Assembly: GCA_964578625.1 (NCBI GenBank) | Contig: CAZODQ010000006.1 | Location: forward strand, 16,582-80,581 | Direction of reading: 5' to 3' | Length of the DNA stretch: 64,000 bases | From: CAZBSE01 sp964578625 | GTDB lineage: Bacteria; Actinomycetota; Humimicrobiia; Humimicrobiales; Humimicrobiaceae | Shown: piece by piece, positions 41,618 through 50,680 of the stretch | Numbering within the stretch: the first letter of the stretch is position 1 | Layout of the letters: each line of letters starts with the position of its first letter | Notes under the pieces: generated by a model | Databases searched by the model: none | The model's input: only the letters and a program-made list of their open reading frames with translations | Told to the model about the DNA's origin: nothing | Program-made: the position numbers and the translations under genes

Positions 41618-43882
41618 TTATAGGATCCATACTGGATCAACATCTATAATTATTTTATTCTCATTAAATTTTTTAAATCTTTTCAGTATCAAGGAAAGTT
41701 TTTCAGCCAGAACTTCGATATCCAGAGATTTTATCATTATATGCCACCGGTAAAACAAATTTATTTTATAAAAAGGAGCCGGTGCAGGACCAAGAACACT
41801 ACTATCAATTTTAATAGCTTTGCTTATTTCTGCAAATAATTCTTTAATATCTTTTTTTACCATGTCTTCTTTCTTCCCGGAGATTATAATATTAACTACA
41901 TTTGAAAACGGAGGATAGCAGAGTTCCTTTCTGTCTTCAAGTTCTTTTATGTAAAATGATTCATAATCCATACTCAGTATATTCTGTACTACACTGGACC
42001 GGGGATTATAGGTCTGTATTATGACCTTTCCCTTCTTTTTCTCTCTCCCCGCTCTCCCGGAGACCTGGGTGATAAGCTGGTATACCCTTTCGTTCATATG
42101 ATAATCCGGAAGCCCCAGCATCACGTCACAGTTGATGACTCCGACCAAAGTGACATCCACGATATCCAGACCCTTTGCTATCATCTGGGTACCGATAAGG
42201 ATTGATCTTCCGGGTGTTGTGAATTTTTTTAGTATTTCCTGATGTGATTTTCTTTTTTTTGTTATATCAGAATCCATCCTCAGTATGGGTGTGTCTTTAA
42301 ATCTCAACCTAAGTTTTGCCTGGATTTTTTGTATCCCGGAACCATATAAAAATATATTATCTGCACCGCAGACAGGACATCTTCCCGTATAATCTTGTTC
42401 TCTTCCGCAGTGATGACACACTAATTTTTTCCTGTCACTGTGATAGCTGTAGGAAAGATCGCATGCAGGACACTTTGGGACATTCCCGCAGCTGCTGCAT
42501 ATTACAAAATTACTGTATCCCCTTCTGTTTAAAAATATTATTACCTTATTACTTTTATCCAGTTCCTCCCTTACAGCAGTAAATAATTTTTTTGTAATAT
42601 CCGTATCTTCTTTTAACCGGTCTATATTTTTCAGATCGACTACCTCCATTTCAAGAGGACTGCTGCTCCGGGCTTTGACAGGTATCTTAATAAGTGTAAA
42701 ATCACTTTCTTTTTCGGCTCTGTACCTGGTTACAATCGATGGAGTAGCACTGCCCATAACCAGCGGGATGCTCAGTATTTTTCCCAGCTTTGCAGCTACA
42801 TCTCCCGTATTATACCTTACCAGGGTCCCTTCCTTATATGAAGGGTCATGCTCTTCATCCATTATTATTATGCCCATATCACTGACAGGAGTAAAAATCG
42901 CAGACCTTGTTCCTATTATTATGTCAAATCTGCCTTCCCATATATCCAGCCATCTTTCATATCTTTCCGCTTCATTCATGTTGGAATGATATACACAGAC
43001 TTTGTCTCCGAATTCATGTTCAAACCTTGAAAACAGCTGGGGGATAAGTGAGATCTCGGGAGTAAGAACCAGTGCCTTTCTTTTTTTCTCAAGAACCTTC
43101 CTGCAGGCAGCTATATAAATATCTGTCTTTCCGCTGCCCGTTACACCTTCGATTAAAAACCTGTGAAAAACACTTTTTTGTATGGAGTCATCTATCTCTT
43201 TTACAGCATTTTTTTGATAGGAATTTAAATCTATCTTTTCTTTTTTTAGTTCCCCGGGACCACGGTAGTCATATTTAAAATCTCTCTTCTCTCTTTTTCT
43301 TACTACAGATATTATCTTTTTATCCGCAAGGGCAGCTATACTTGGATAGCCTGCACCTGTATTTTTTATGAGGTTTTCTTTTAAAGTCCCGCCGTTTTCT
43401 AATAGATAATCGATTATTTTTTTCTGGGAATAGTTTATTTTCCAGTCTATACTGTCTTTTAATCTGTTGTATGCATCTCTGTTAATATCTGCATAATCCC
43501 TGTATTTAAAGCCGACCTTAGGACGGATTACCGCTTTCCTGTATTTTCCTCCCGGAGGAAGAAAAAATTTTATTACACTGCCCAGAGGCTGGACATAGTA
43601 ACGGCTGATCCAGTGTATAAGCTCCAGTTTCCCGGTATCAAAAACAGGCTTGCTGTCCACCACCCTAAAAATCTCTTTTATATCCTTATTTTCAAGTTCG
43701 GAGCTGTCTTTGGTCTTTACAATGTAGCCGACCTCGGTCCTATTATTAAAGGGAACAAGAACGATTTTTCCGGTATAAATATTGGAATATAAATCCGGGG
43801 GTATCCTGTAGTCAAAAGCATGGTCAATATCAAAGGCTTTTATATCTATATAAACCTCTGCATATTTTTTATTTATGCCCAT
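41618..43882 (-). CDS. priA: Primosomal protein N' (replication restart helicase PriA)
   Basis: PriA reloads the replisome at stalled forks. The 754-residue product has an N-terminal DNA-binding region (1-210; YRIPPDLYSNIYTGKIVLVPF), helicase motifs (Walker A EGVTGSGKTDIYIAA, Walker B IIIMDEEHDPSYKE, GSATPSI) and an inserted zinc domain with four CxxC pairs (CSSCGNVPKCPACD; CHHCGR, CPVCGA). The C-terminal RAGREKKKGKVIIQTYNP is typical. Unlike degenerate actinobacterial PriA (PriA-like lacking intact helicase motifs), this copy appears intact. Confidence 0.95.
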   Translation of the reverse strand: MGINKKYAEVYIDIKAFDIDHAFDYRIPPDLYSNIYTGKIVLVPFNNRTEVGYIVKTKDSSELENKDIKEIFRVVDSKPVFDTGKLELIHWISRYYVQPLGSVIKFFLPPGGKYRKAVIRPKVGFKYRDYADINRDAYNRLKDSIDWKINYSQKKIIDYLLENGGTLKENLIKNTGAGYPSIAALADKKIISVVRKREKRDFKYDYRGPGELKKEKIDLNSYQKNAVKEIDDSIQKSVFHRFLIEGVTGSGKTDIYIAACRKVLEKKRKALVLTPEISLIPQLFSRFEHEFGDKVCVYHSNMNEAERYERWLDIWEGRFDIIIGTRSAIFTPVSDMGIIIMDEEHDPSYKEGTLVRYNTGDVAAKLGKILSIPLVMGSATPSIVTRYRAEKESDFTLIKIPVKARSSSPLEMEVVDLKNIDRLKEDTDITKKLFTAVREELDKSNKVIIFLNRRGYSNFVICSSCGNVPKCPACDLSYSYHSDRKKLVCHHCGREQDYTGRCPVCGADNIFLYGSGIQKIQAKLRLRFKDTPILRMDSDITKKRKSHQEILKKFTTPGRSILIGTQMIAKGLDIVDVTLVGVINCDVMLGLPDYHMNERVYQLITQVSGRAGREKKKGKVIIQTYNPRSSVVQNILSMDYESFYIKELEDRKELCYPPFSNVVNIIISGKKEDMVKKDIKELFAEISKAIKIDSSVLGPAPAPFYKINLFYRWHIMIKSLDIEVLAEKLSLILKRFKKFNENKIIIDVDPVWIL

Positions 43883-43896
43883 TTAAAACAAAATTA

Positions 43897-45102
43897 TTAC
43901 TTGAGACCCAGCATGTCCTTGATTTCATCGACTTTATCCAGTTTCTCCCATGTAAAGTCTCTGTCATGCCTTCCGAAATGCCCGTAGGCAGCAGTTTTTT
44001 TATAAATCGGCCTGAGCAGATCCAGGTTCTTGATGATTGCTGCCGGCCTTAAGTCAAATATTTCTTTTACAGCATTTTCAATTTTTTTGATATCTACCTT
44101 TTCGGTACCAAATGTATCCACCATAACCGATACCGGGTGGGATACGCCGATAGCATAGGCTATCTCGATTTCCAGTCTTTCGGCAGCGCCGCTGGCGACC
44201 AGGTTTTTTGCGACATGTCTTGCCTCATATGCCGCCGACCTGTCAACTTTTGATGGGTCTTTCCCTGAAAAACATCCGCCCCCGTGTCTTGCCATTCCTC
44301 CGTAAGTATCCACGATTATCTTTCTTCCCGTAACACCCGTATCTCCCATAGGCCCGCCGACTGTAAATTCTCCGGTAGGATTTACAAATAATTTTAAATC
44401 CTTTTTTAAATACTTATCGGGTATTATCGGCTTTACTATAAACTCCCTGACATCCGGTTCTATCTGCGTATCCGGATCAATTTTAGGAGCATGCTGTGTG
44501 GCTATTACTATAGTCTCAACAGAAACAGGTTTTCCGTTTTCATATCTTACAGTAACCTGTGATTTTCCGTCAGGTCTCAGATAAGGCAGTATACCTGCCT
44601 TTCTTACTTCCGATAAACGGTGTGCCAGCTTGTGGGCCAGCTGAATAGGAAGAGGCATGAACTCTTCGGTCTCATTGCAGGCATAACCGAACATCATTCC
44701 CTGATCACCGGCACCCTGGTTATCAAACTCATTCTCATATCCTTCGCCGACTCTGGTCTCATAGGCACTGTTGACTCCCTGTGCAATATTTGGCGACTGT
44801 TTTCCGATGGAAGTGATGACACCGCAGGTCTCATAATCAAAACCGTATTTTGCCCTGGTATAGCCGATGTTTTTAATAACTCCCCGTACGATGTCAGGTA
44901 TCTCCACATATGTCGAAGTGGTGACTTCTCCCGCCACTACGACGATCCCGGTTTTAAGCAAGGTTTCGATAGCAGTCCTGCATTGGGGATCATCTACTAT
45001 AATGGCATCAAGAATCGCATCGGAAATCTGATCCGCCATCTTATCAGGATGACCTTCAGTTACCGATTCCGATGTAAATAAGAAATCTTTTTTCTTTGTC
45101 AT
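43897..45102 (-). CDS. metK: S-adenosylmethionine synthetase
   Basis: MetK makes SAM from methionine and ATP. The 401-residue product has SESVTEGHPDKMADQISDAI, GAGDQGMMFGYA and GGGCFSGKDPSKVDRSAAY, the ATP- and metal-binding signatures. I start it at the ATG at 45102 with GGAGGA just upstream; the TTG at 45117 lies before that site. SAM made here feeds the RNA methyltransferases RsmB, RsmD and TrmD. No SAM riboswitch fits in the 26-base gap to coaBC. Confidence 0.97.
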   Translation of the reverse strand: MTKKKDFLFTSESVTEGHPDKMADQISDAILDAIIVDDPQCRTAIETLLKTGIVVVAGEVTTSTYVEIPDIVRGVIKNIGYTRAKYGFDYETCGVITSIGKQSPNIAQGVNSAYETRVGEGYENEFDNQGAGDQGMMFGYACNETEEFMPLPIQLAHKLAHRLSEVRKAGILPYLRPDGKSQVTVRYENGKPVSVETIVIATQHAPKIDPDTQIEPDVREFIVKPIIPDKYLKKDLKLFVNPTGEFTVGGPMGDTGVTGRKIIVDTYGGMARHGGGCFSGKDPSKVDRSAAYEARHVAKNLVASGAAERLEIEIAYAIGVSHPVSVMVDTFGTEKVDIKKIENAVKEIFDLRPAAIIKNLDLLRPIYKKTAAYGHFGRHDRDFTWEKLDKVDEIKDMLGLK

Positions 45103-45128
45103 CGCTCCTCCTGTCAATACTTATACAG

Positions 45129-46346
45129 TCAGTTTAAGTCTTTTACAATTTCATCCCAGATACCTCTGGCAATAACTCTTTTCTTATCTCTGGCCAGCTT
45201 CTTTACAGTGCCATCTGCTTTTATTATATCCACCCTGTTATAGTCGCTTTCCATTCCTATTCCCTCTATTGAGATATCGTTTGCAACCATCATATCAATA
45301 CTCCTGCCCTTGACTTTTTCCAGAACACTTTTAACATTTATGCCGTTTTCTGCGGCAAACCCGACAAGATACTGGCCGCTATTTTTATTTTCCGATAAAT
45401 ATCCTAAAATGTTTTCGTTTTCTTCAAACTTTATTTTGGATAATATACCATTTTTTTTCTCTAACTTAAAATCATATTTTTTCTTGGGGACAATATCACT
45501 TACGGCAGCAGCCATTATAGTGATATCACTGTCCTTAAAAACTTTTAGTATTTCTTTTTTCATCTGACTGCTTTCTTCAACATATTTTATCTCTACTCCA
45601 TAGGGCTTTGGCAGATCTCTGGCCGCACTTACAAGCAGCACCTTTTCCGCACCCCTGAAGAACGCTTCTTCAGCCAGGGCATATCCCATTTTGCCGCTTG
45701 ACCTGTTGGAAATATATCTAACGGCATCAATATATTCCCTGGTTCCGCCTGCAGTTATTATTACTTTCTTACCCTTGAGTTCCTTACTGTATGATAAAAG
45801 TTCTCCCAGCCTTTCAAGAATTACTTCCTCGTCTTCCAGTCTCCCCAGACCTTTCTCACCGCAGGCAAGATTTCCTTTCTTTGGCCCTACAAAAAAATAC
45901 TTGCCTTCCTGTTTCAGTCTGGAGATATTTTTTTTGACGACCGGGTCAAGATACATGCTCTCATTCATAGCAGGAGCTATCAGCACGGGACAGCTAGCAG
46001 AGACTGCTGACGTGGTAAGGAAATTATCACATACCCCGTAGGATAACTTTGAAATGATATCCGCTGAAGCAGGGGCGATTAAAAAAATATCCGCGCTGTG
46101 GGAAAGTGAAATATGATAGATTTTATCCTTATTGACAAACTGTTCTACAATAGTCTTAGTGCCGCTTATTGAACTGAAAGTGAGAGGGCCTATAAAATTC
46201 CTGGCATTGGGAGTCATTACCGGGATCACTTTCGCACCTATATTAGTAAGCCTGCTGCAGATTGAAGCTGCCTTATACGCCGCAATGGAAGCAGAAATAC
46301 CAAGAACGATCTTTTTTTTTGCAAATATGGATTTATTTAAAACCAA
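45129..46346 (-). CDS. coaBC: Bifunctional phosphopantothenoylcysteine decarboxylase/synthetase
   Basis: CoaBC carries out two steps of CoA synthesis. The 405-residue product has the flavin-binding CoaC half (1-185; LGISASIAAYKAASICSRL, active-site region ISLSHSADIFLIAPASADII, and APAMNESMY) and the CoaB half (about 190-405; VIITAGGTREYIDAVRYIS, NRSSGKMGYALAEEA). Gene order rpoZ-coaBC-metK is actinobacterial. Confidence 0.96.
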   Translation of the reverse strand: MVLNKSIFAKKKIVLGISASIAAYKAASICSRLTNIGAKVIPVMTPNARNFIGPLTFSSISGTKTIVEQFVNKDKIYHISLSHSADIFLIAPASADIISKLSYGVCDNFLTTSAVSASCPVLIAPAMNESMYLDPVVKKNISRLKQEGKYFFVGPKKGNLACGEKGLGRLEDEEVILERLGELLSYSKELKGKKVIITAGGTREYIDAVRYISNRSSGKMGYALAEEAFFRGAEKVLLVSAARDLPKPYGVEIKYVEESSQMKKEILKVFKDSDITIMAAAVSDIVPKKKYDFKLEKKNGILSKIKFEENENILGYLSENKNSGQYLVGFAAENGINVKSVLEKVKGRSIDMMVANDISIEGIGMESDYNRVDIIKADGTVKKLARDKKRVIARGIWDEIVKDLN

Positions 46347-46348
46347 GG

Positions 46349-46591
46349 TTATTTAGTTTCCTTTTTTTTCTCTATAAAAACTACTTTTCCTTCTTTTATC
46401 TCACTAAAGGCGATCTCCAGAGGGTCATGTGACTCAACATCTACAAGCGGCTTTACCACATCTATCCTCTCCATGTTTTTTTGTGCGGAGAGATAATTTC
46501 CCAGTTCTCTTGCTCTCTTGGCAGCCGCCATACACAGTTTATACTTGCTTTCCACTTTTTTTCTATACTCGTCAACATACTCTACCTTCAC
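46349..46591 (-). CDS. rpoZ: RNA polymerase omega subunit
   Basis: Omega helps assemble beta-prime. The 80-residue product has the family core DEYRKKVESKYKLCMAAAKRARELG followed by VDVESHDPLEIAFSEIKEGKVVF. The usual conserved start region (LL.K..SKY.L...AAKRAR) is recognisable. It lies between gmk and coaBC, the common order. Confidence 0.93.
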   Translation of the reverse strand: MKVEYVDEYRKKVESKYKLCMAAAKRARELGNYLSAQKNMERIDVVKPLVDVESHDPLEIAFSEIKEGKVVFIEKKKETK

Positions 46592-46595
46592 TTAC

Positions 46596-47165
46596 CTATT
46601 TTCCTTTCCTTTTAGCATCTAAAACTCTTTTTAAATTTTGTAAAGCTTCATTATAATTATTATTTACAATTATGCAATCATAATATTTCATATAATCAAG
46701 CTCCTTCTTTGAAGTTTCCAGTCTTTTTTCCATCTCTTCCGGGCTGTCGACACCCCTTTCTTTAATCCTCTCTTCCAGATCCTTAAAGGAAGAAGTGGTA
46801 ATAAAAATAAGATAGGTATCTTTTACTTTTTTTGATACCTGCATGGCACCCTTGACTTCTATTACCAGAATGACGTTCTTACCCTGGTTTAGTTTTTCCT
46901 CAACAAACTTTTTTGGGGTGCCGTAAAGATAACCGGCATAGGGTGCCCACTCAAGAAGCATATCTTTTTCCACAAGTTCGGTAAACTTCTCCTCGCTTAC
47001 AAAATTATAGTGCCTGCCCTCAGTCTCATCCTTCCTTTTTGGTCTTGTGGTAACGGAAACGGAGCTTACAAAATTATTCAATTGCTTTAGTACATCGTCT
47101 ATAAGACAGGTCTTACCCGAACACGAAGGTCCGGAGATGATGAATAATTTTCCTTTTGCTGTCAT
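46596..47165 (-). CDS. gmk: Guanylate kinase
   Basis: Gmk phosphorylates GMP to GDP. The 189-residue product has the P-loop IISGPSCSGKTCLIDDVL, the GMP-binding SVSVTTRPKRKDETEGRHYNFV segment, and LEWAPYAGYLYGTPKKFVEE. In the P-loop the usual Gly-Val-Gly-Lys is Cys-Ser-Gly-Lys, which some family members also have. It lies between mihF and rpoZ. Confidence 0.96.
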   Translation of the reverse strand: MTAKGKLFIISGPSCSGKTCLIDDVLKQLNNFVSSVSVTTRPKRKDETEGRHYNFVSEEKFTELVEKDMLLEWAPYAGYLYGTPKKFVEEKLNQGKNVILVIEVKGAMQVSKKVKDTYLIFITTSSFKDLEERIKERGVDSPEEMEKRLETSKKELDYMKYYDCIIVNNNYNEALQNLKRVLDAKRKGK

Positions 47166-47188
47166 ATGATGTAGGAGAACTTCCTGTC

Positions 47189-47509
47189 TTAAGTTATTTT
47201 GAAAAATTTATAGAAACTATCTTTTTGATTTTTGCCCAATCCGCCGATTTTTTTATTGGGACTTATTTTTAGATCCTTTAATATCTTAACGGCATTGACT
47301 CTTCCGTTGCCGGGAAGCGCGCTAACAAGGTTAATGACCTTCATATTCATTAAAAATTCCGTATAGCGCTTTTTATCTTTAAAGAGAGATTTTATATCCA
47401 GTTTTCCCTTTTTAAGTAACTCTTTTATCTCTGCTCTCTTTTTTCTTATATGCCTGGCTTTCTCTAAACCTTTCTTTCTATCACTGTCACTTAAGTTGTT
47501 TAAAGCCAT
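47189..47509 (-). CDS. mihF: Actinobacterial-type integration host factor
   Basis: mIHF is a nucleoid-associated DNA-binding protein unrelated to HU/IHF and confined mainly to Actinomycetota. The 106-residue product matches its form: MALNNLSDSDRKKGLEKARHI at the start, a basic helix, and the C-terminal H2TH-like DNA-binding half MKVINLVSALPGNGRVNAVK, ILKDLKISPNKKIGGLGKNQ. It lies directly before gmk as in Streptomyces and Mycobacterium. This is the strongest taxonomic marker in the window. It has its own promoter and a ribosome binding site AGGGAG. Confidence 0.93.
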   Translation of the reverse strand: MALNNLSDSDRKKGLEKARHIRKKRAEIKELLKKGKLDIKSLFKDKKRYTEFLMNMKVINLVSALPGNGRVNAVKILKDLKISPNKKIGGLGKNQKDSFYKFFKIT

Positions 47510-47546
47510 AAAGCTCCCTATTACTTAAAAGAATGAGATACTTTAG

Positions 47547-47575
47547 AGTATACAAATATATATATTTAATATCAA
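47547..47575 (-). promoter_or_regulatory. Promoter of the mihF-gmk-rpoZ-coaBC-metK-priA operon
   Basis: A -35 box TTGATA (47575-47570), a 17-base spacer and TATACT (47552-47547), starting transcription near 47540 with a leader of about 30 bases. Confidence 0.65.
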
Positions 47576-47595
47576 CCATTTTTCAGTGATTATTA

Positions 47596-48201
47596 CTATT
47601 TTTTTTTCTTACTGCCGGGGTATACGATAGGAATATCTTCCCTGCAGAGCCTGCATTCGGAAGGTTTATATATATCAATGTCAAGTTTTATAAGGTAATA
47701 ATATAAGCATTTAAATTTTAGACTGTCCGAGCGGTCTACTATACTTGCCACAGCCTTTACTGCTGCTCCCCTCTTTTCACATATCTCTATTACTTCTTTG
47801 ACCGAACTGCCAGTAGTAACAACATCCTCAGCAACTATTACCTCCCAGCCATGCTTTAGTTCAAATCCGCGCCTGAGCTCCATTTTTTTAGTTTTTCTTT
47901 CGGTAAATATCATCCGGCATCCTGCAATATATGCCAGCATATAGCCCCACAGAATACCTCCTATTGCCGGGGATACAACAGCACTTACCTTATTCATATC
48001 CACACTACTCCCGATAAGACTTATAGCTCTTGAGGCAAGCTTGTAAGTAATGTCCGGATGCTGCAGAAGCCTTGCACACTGAAGATAATATTTAGAGTGA
48101 TAACCTGAGGTCAGCCTGAAATGGCCTTCCATCACAGCGCCGGTTTCCTTAAGTATCTTAAATACATCCAGCCCGCTTACCTGGTCTACTACTTTAATCA
48201 T
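47596..48201 (-). CDS. pyrE: Orotate phosphoribosyltransferase
   Basis: PyrE joins orotate to PRPP, giving OMP. The 201-residue product has GHFRLTSGYHSKYYLQCARL and the PRPP-binding motif VIVAEDVVTTGSSVKEVIE. The C-terminal CRLCREDIPIVYPGS with its CxxC is typical of the type fused to the end of pyr operons in Gram-positives. It is the last gene of the pyr operon and overlaps pyrF by 8 bases. Confidence 0.95.
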   Translation of the reverse strand: MIKVVDQVSGLDVFKILKETGAVMEGHFRLTSGYHSKYYLQCARLLQHPDITYKLASRAISLIGSSVDMNKVSAVVSPAIGGILWGYMLAYIAGCRMIFTERKTKKMELRRGFELKHGWEVIVAEDVVTTGSSVKEVIEICEKRGAAVKAVASIVDRSDSLKFKCLYYYLIKLDIDIYKPSECRLCREDIPIVYPGSKKKK

Positions 48202-48931
48202 CGCCCATTACTCCTTTTATCTCTTCAATGTACAGATCAACAGCTCCGCCTATGTCTTTCTTTTTTATTATTGGACGGCCTACGACTATAAAGTCTGCGC
48301 CTCTCGTTATTGCATCCCGGGGAGTGCTTACTCTTTTCTGGTCTCCCGCATCTTCCTCCGGAAGCCTTATCCCGGGGGTCGCGATATAAAAATCACTGCC
48401 TGTCTTTTCCCTTACCTTTTTAACCTCACCAGCAGAACATACCACTCCATCCAGCCCTGATTCCACTGCAGTATCCACAAGATTTAAAACAGAATAGATA
48501 TGACTTTTCTTAAAACCCATTACCTCAAGGTCTCTATCATCAAGGCTTGTAAGTATGGTAACACCGAAAAGAAACGGCCTTACTTTACTCTCCCGATTTT
48601 CCCTTACTGCTTTTACTGCCCCCGTAAGCATGGCCCTTCCCCCCAGGGTATGTATTGTTATTATATCTGCGTTAAGTCTCCCAATTGCTTTTAAAGCACC
48701 TGCTACCGTATTTGGTATATCAAAAAGCTTAGCATCCAGCATTACCTTATAACCAAAACTCTTTACTGTGCTGACTATCTCGGGACCAAGGCTGTATATA
48801 AGCTCCAGGCCTAATTTTAAAGTCGATACCTTCCCGGAAATTTTACTGCAGAGGCTTATGACATCTCTTTTACCTGCAACATCAAGGCTTATAATCAACC
48901 TATCCCTGGCTCTTAGTTTTTTTCTTTTCAT
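48194..48931 (-). CDS. pyrF: Orotidine 5'-phosphate decarboxylase
   Basis: PyrF decarboxylates OMP to UMP. The 245-residue product has the active-site Lys/Asp cluster VMLDAKLFDIPNTV and the phosphate-binding C-terminus ADFIVVGRPI. Length and motifs fit the bacterial type 1 enzyme. It overlaps pyrD by 4 bases and pyrE by 8. Confidence 0.96.
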   Translation of the reverse strand: MKRKKLRARDRLIISLDVAGKRDVISLCSKISGKVSTLKLGLELIYSLGPEIVSTVKSFGYKVMLDAKLFDIPNTVAGALKAIGRLNADIITIHTLGGRAMLTGAVKAVRENRESKVRPFLFGVTILTSLDDRDLEVMGFKKSHIYSVLNLVDTAVESGLDGVVCSAGEVKKVREKTGSDFYIATPGIRLPEEDAGDQKRVSTPRDAITRGADFIVVGRPIIKKKDIGGAVDLYIEEIKGVMGDD

Positions 48932-49893
48932 ACCCTCAGTCTTCCTGTGATCTCACCTATGTTTTTGATTCTTCTTTCTTCTATATAATTTTTCAGTCCC
49001 TCTATAATCCTTTTACCCGCATCGTACTGGACAAAATTAACAGTACCTATTCCCACCGCGCTGGCACCGGCCAGCATGAACTCCACAGCATCCTTCCAGT
49101 TAAAAACTCCTCCCATTCCTATAATAGGAAGGATCTTTTCTCTTGCCAGGCAGTAAACTTTTGCCAGTGCAATAGGCTTTACCGCAGGACCCGACAGTCC
49201 TCCAAGTACATTACCCAGTTTGGGCCTGAAGGTTTCCATATCCACCGCCATGCCTACTACAGTATTAATTAGTGATACCGCTTCTGCCCCGCCTTCTTTG
49301 GCCGCGGCAGCCGCTTTTACCGTATTCTGCTGGTTCGGGCTCAACTTGGCTATAACAGGGATTTTTAATATACTGCAGGCCGATTTTACAATTTTTCTTA
49401 CTTCATCGGGTGCCTCACTGAATGTAATTCCTCCCTTTCTGATATTGGGACAGGAAAGATTCAGTTCCACTGCTGCAATCCTTCCCGATATTTCCGCTGC
49501 TTTTGAAACTACCTTTTTAAACTCTTCCGCATCCTCCCCGAATACGCTTAGAATAATATTTATATTTAGTTTTTCCGCCTGGAGAAGATGTTTTTTTATG
49601 AATTTTTCTATTCCGTCATTCTGAAGGCCTATTGAATTAAGTACCCCGCATGGAGTCTCGCAGGTCCTGGGCGGCGGATTGCCGTGCCTTGGTTTAAGTG
49701 AATAGCTCTTGGTTACAACCGCACCCAGCAGGGATACATCATAAAATTGGCTGTATTCAGCTCCAAAATTAAAAGTTCCTGAACATGCAATTACTGGATT
49801 TGCAAGCTTTATTTTTCCCAGTTTTACGGACAGAGCGGAATCCTTTATCCCCCTGCTATTATCCTGTGGAAACAAACTGCTCTGCTCAGTCAA
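48928..49893 (-). CDS. pyrD: Dihydroorotate dehydrogenase B, catalytic subunit
   Basis: This FMN enzyme oxidises dihydroorotate to orotate using NAD through PyrK. The 321-residue product has SVKLGKIKLANPVIACSGTF, the class 1 active-site Cys in ELNLSCPNIRKGG, and FMN-binding IIGMGGVFNWKDAVEFMLAG. The presence of pyrK next to it confirms the NAD-linked type 1B enzyme, which fits an anaerobe. Confidence 0.96.
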   Translation of the reverse strand: MTEQSSLFPQDNSRGIKDSALSVKLGKIKLANPVIACSGTFNFGAEYSQFYDVSLLGAVVTKSYSLKPRHGNPPPRTCETPCGVLNSIGLQNDGIEKFIKKHLLQAEKLNINIILSVFGEDAEEFKKVVSKAAEISGRIAAVELNLSCPNIRKGGITFSEAPDEVRKIVKSACSILKIPVIAKLSPNQQNTVKAAAAAKEGGAEAVSLINTVVGMAVDMETFRPKLGNVLGGLSGPAVKPIALAKVYCLAREKILPIIGMGGVFNWKDAVEFMLAGASAVGIGTVNFVQYDAGKRIIEGLKNYIEERRIKNIGEITGRLRV

Positions 49894-50680
49894 ATATTAC
49901 CTCCTTAAGATCAAAGGCGGGACCATCCTGGCATACTTTTTTATAAGAAAAACTATTCTTGCCCTTTTTCACTTTTACCACACACCCTGCACAGACTCCC
50001 ACTCCGCATACCATTCTTTCCTCCAGAAGTGCAATCACTTTAGTACTTTCCTGGCTGTAAATCCTCTGTATGTCCTTTAGCATATCCTTAGGCCCGCAGC
50101 AGTATATATCATGATCACTAAAAACTCTTAAGTTCCCCCTTATATAATCCGTCACCATGCCTTTCTCTCCCCAGGAACCATCCTCAGTACATATGCTGTA
50201 CTCCACCTTCAGCTCAATTAAGTCCTTTTCCCATCTCTTGTAATTGTTATCCTTAAATCCCGCAGCAAAAAACACGCTTTTTTTACTGGCAGCTGCAAGT
50301 TTTGCAAGGAAATTCAATGGGGCTATACCGATGCCTCCCCCTATTAGAAGAAGACTGTCCCTGCTTCCATCCAGACTTATTCCATTTCCCATAGGCCCCG
50401 CAAAATCAAGTATATCCCCCCTTTTAAGACCGGACATAAATTTTGTTCCGATCCCCTTTACCACATATAATACGGAAAAGACATTAAATTTTTCCTCAAT
50501 GGCAAAAATACTGAATGGGCGTCTCAAAAGAGGCTGCAGAATACCTTCCCTGGAACATTTTATATTTACAAACTGGCCTGCTGCCGTATTCTTACATATA
50601 TAGGGCGAAAAAACCTCCATCCTGTAGAGATTATCACTGTATTTCTCGTTGGAAATAATTTCACCGCTTAATATTCTCAT
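49886..50680 (-). CDS. pyrK: Dihydroorotate dehydrogenase B, electron transfer subunit
   Basis: PyrK passes electrons from PyrD to NAD through FAD and a [2Fe-2S] cluster. The 264-residue product has the FAD-binding RRPFSIFAIEEKFNVFSVLY region, the NAD-binding LLIGGGIGIAPLNFLAKLA segment, and the C-terminal cluster ligands in ERMVCGVGVCAGCVVKVKK and a later Cys (KVCQDGP). It overlaps pyrD by 8 and carB by 4 bases. Confidence 0.96.
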   Translation of the reverse strand: MRILSGEIISNEKYSDNLYRMEVFSPYICKNTAAGQFVNIKCSREGILQPLLRRPFSIFAIEEKFNVFSVLYVVKGIGTKFMSGLKRGDILDFAGPMGNGISLDGSRDSLLLIGGGIGIAPLNFLAKLAAASKKSVFFAAGFKDNNYKRWEKDLIELKVEYSICTEDGSWGEKGMVTDYIRGNLRVFSDHDIYCCGPKDMLKDIQRIYSQESTKVIALLEERMVCGVGVCAGCVVKVKKGKNSFSYKKVCQDGPAFDLKEVIFD

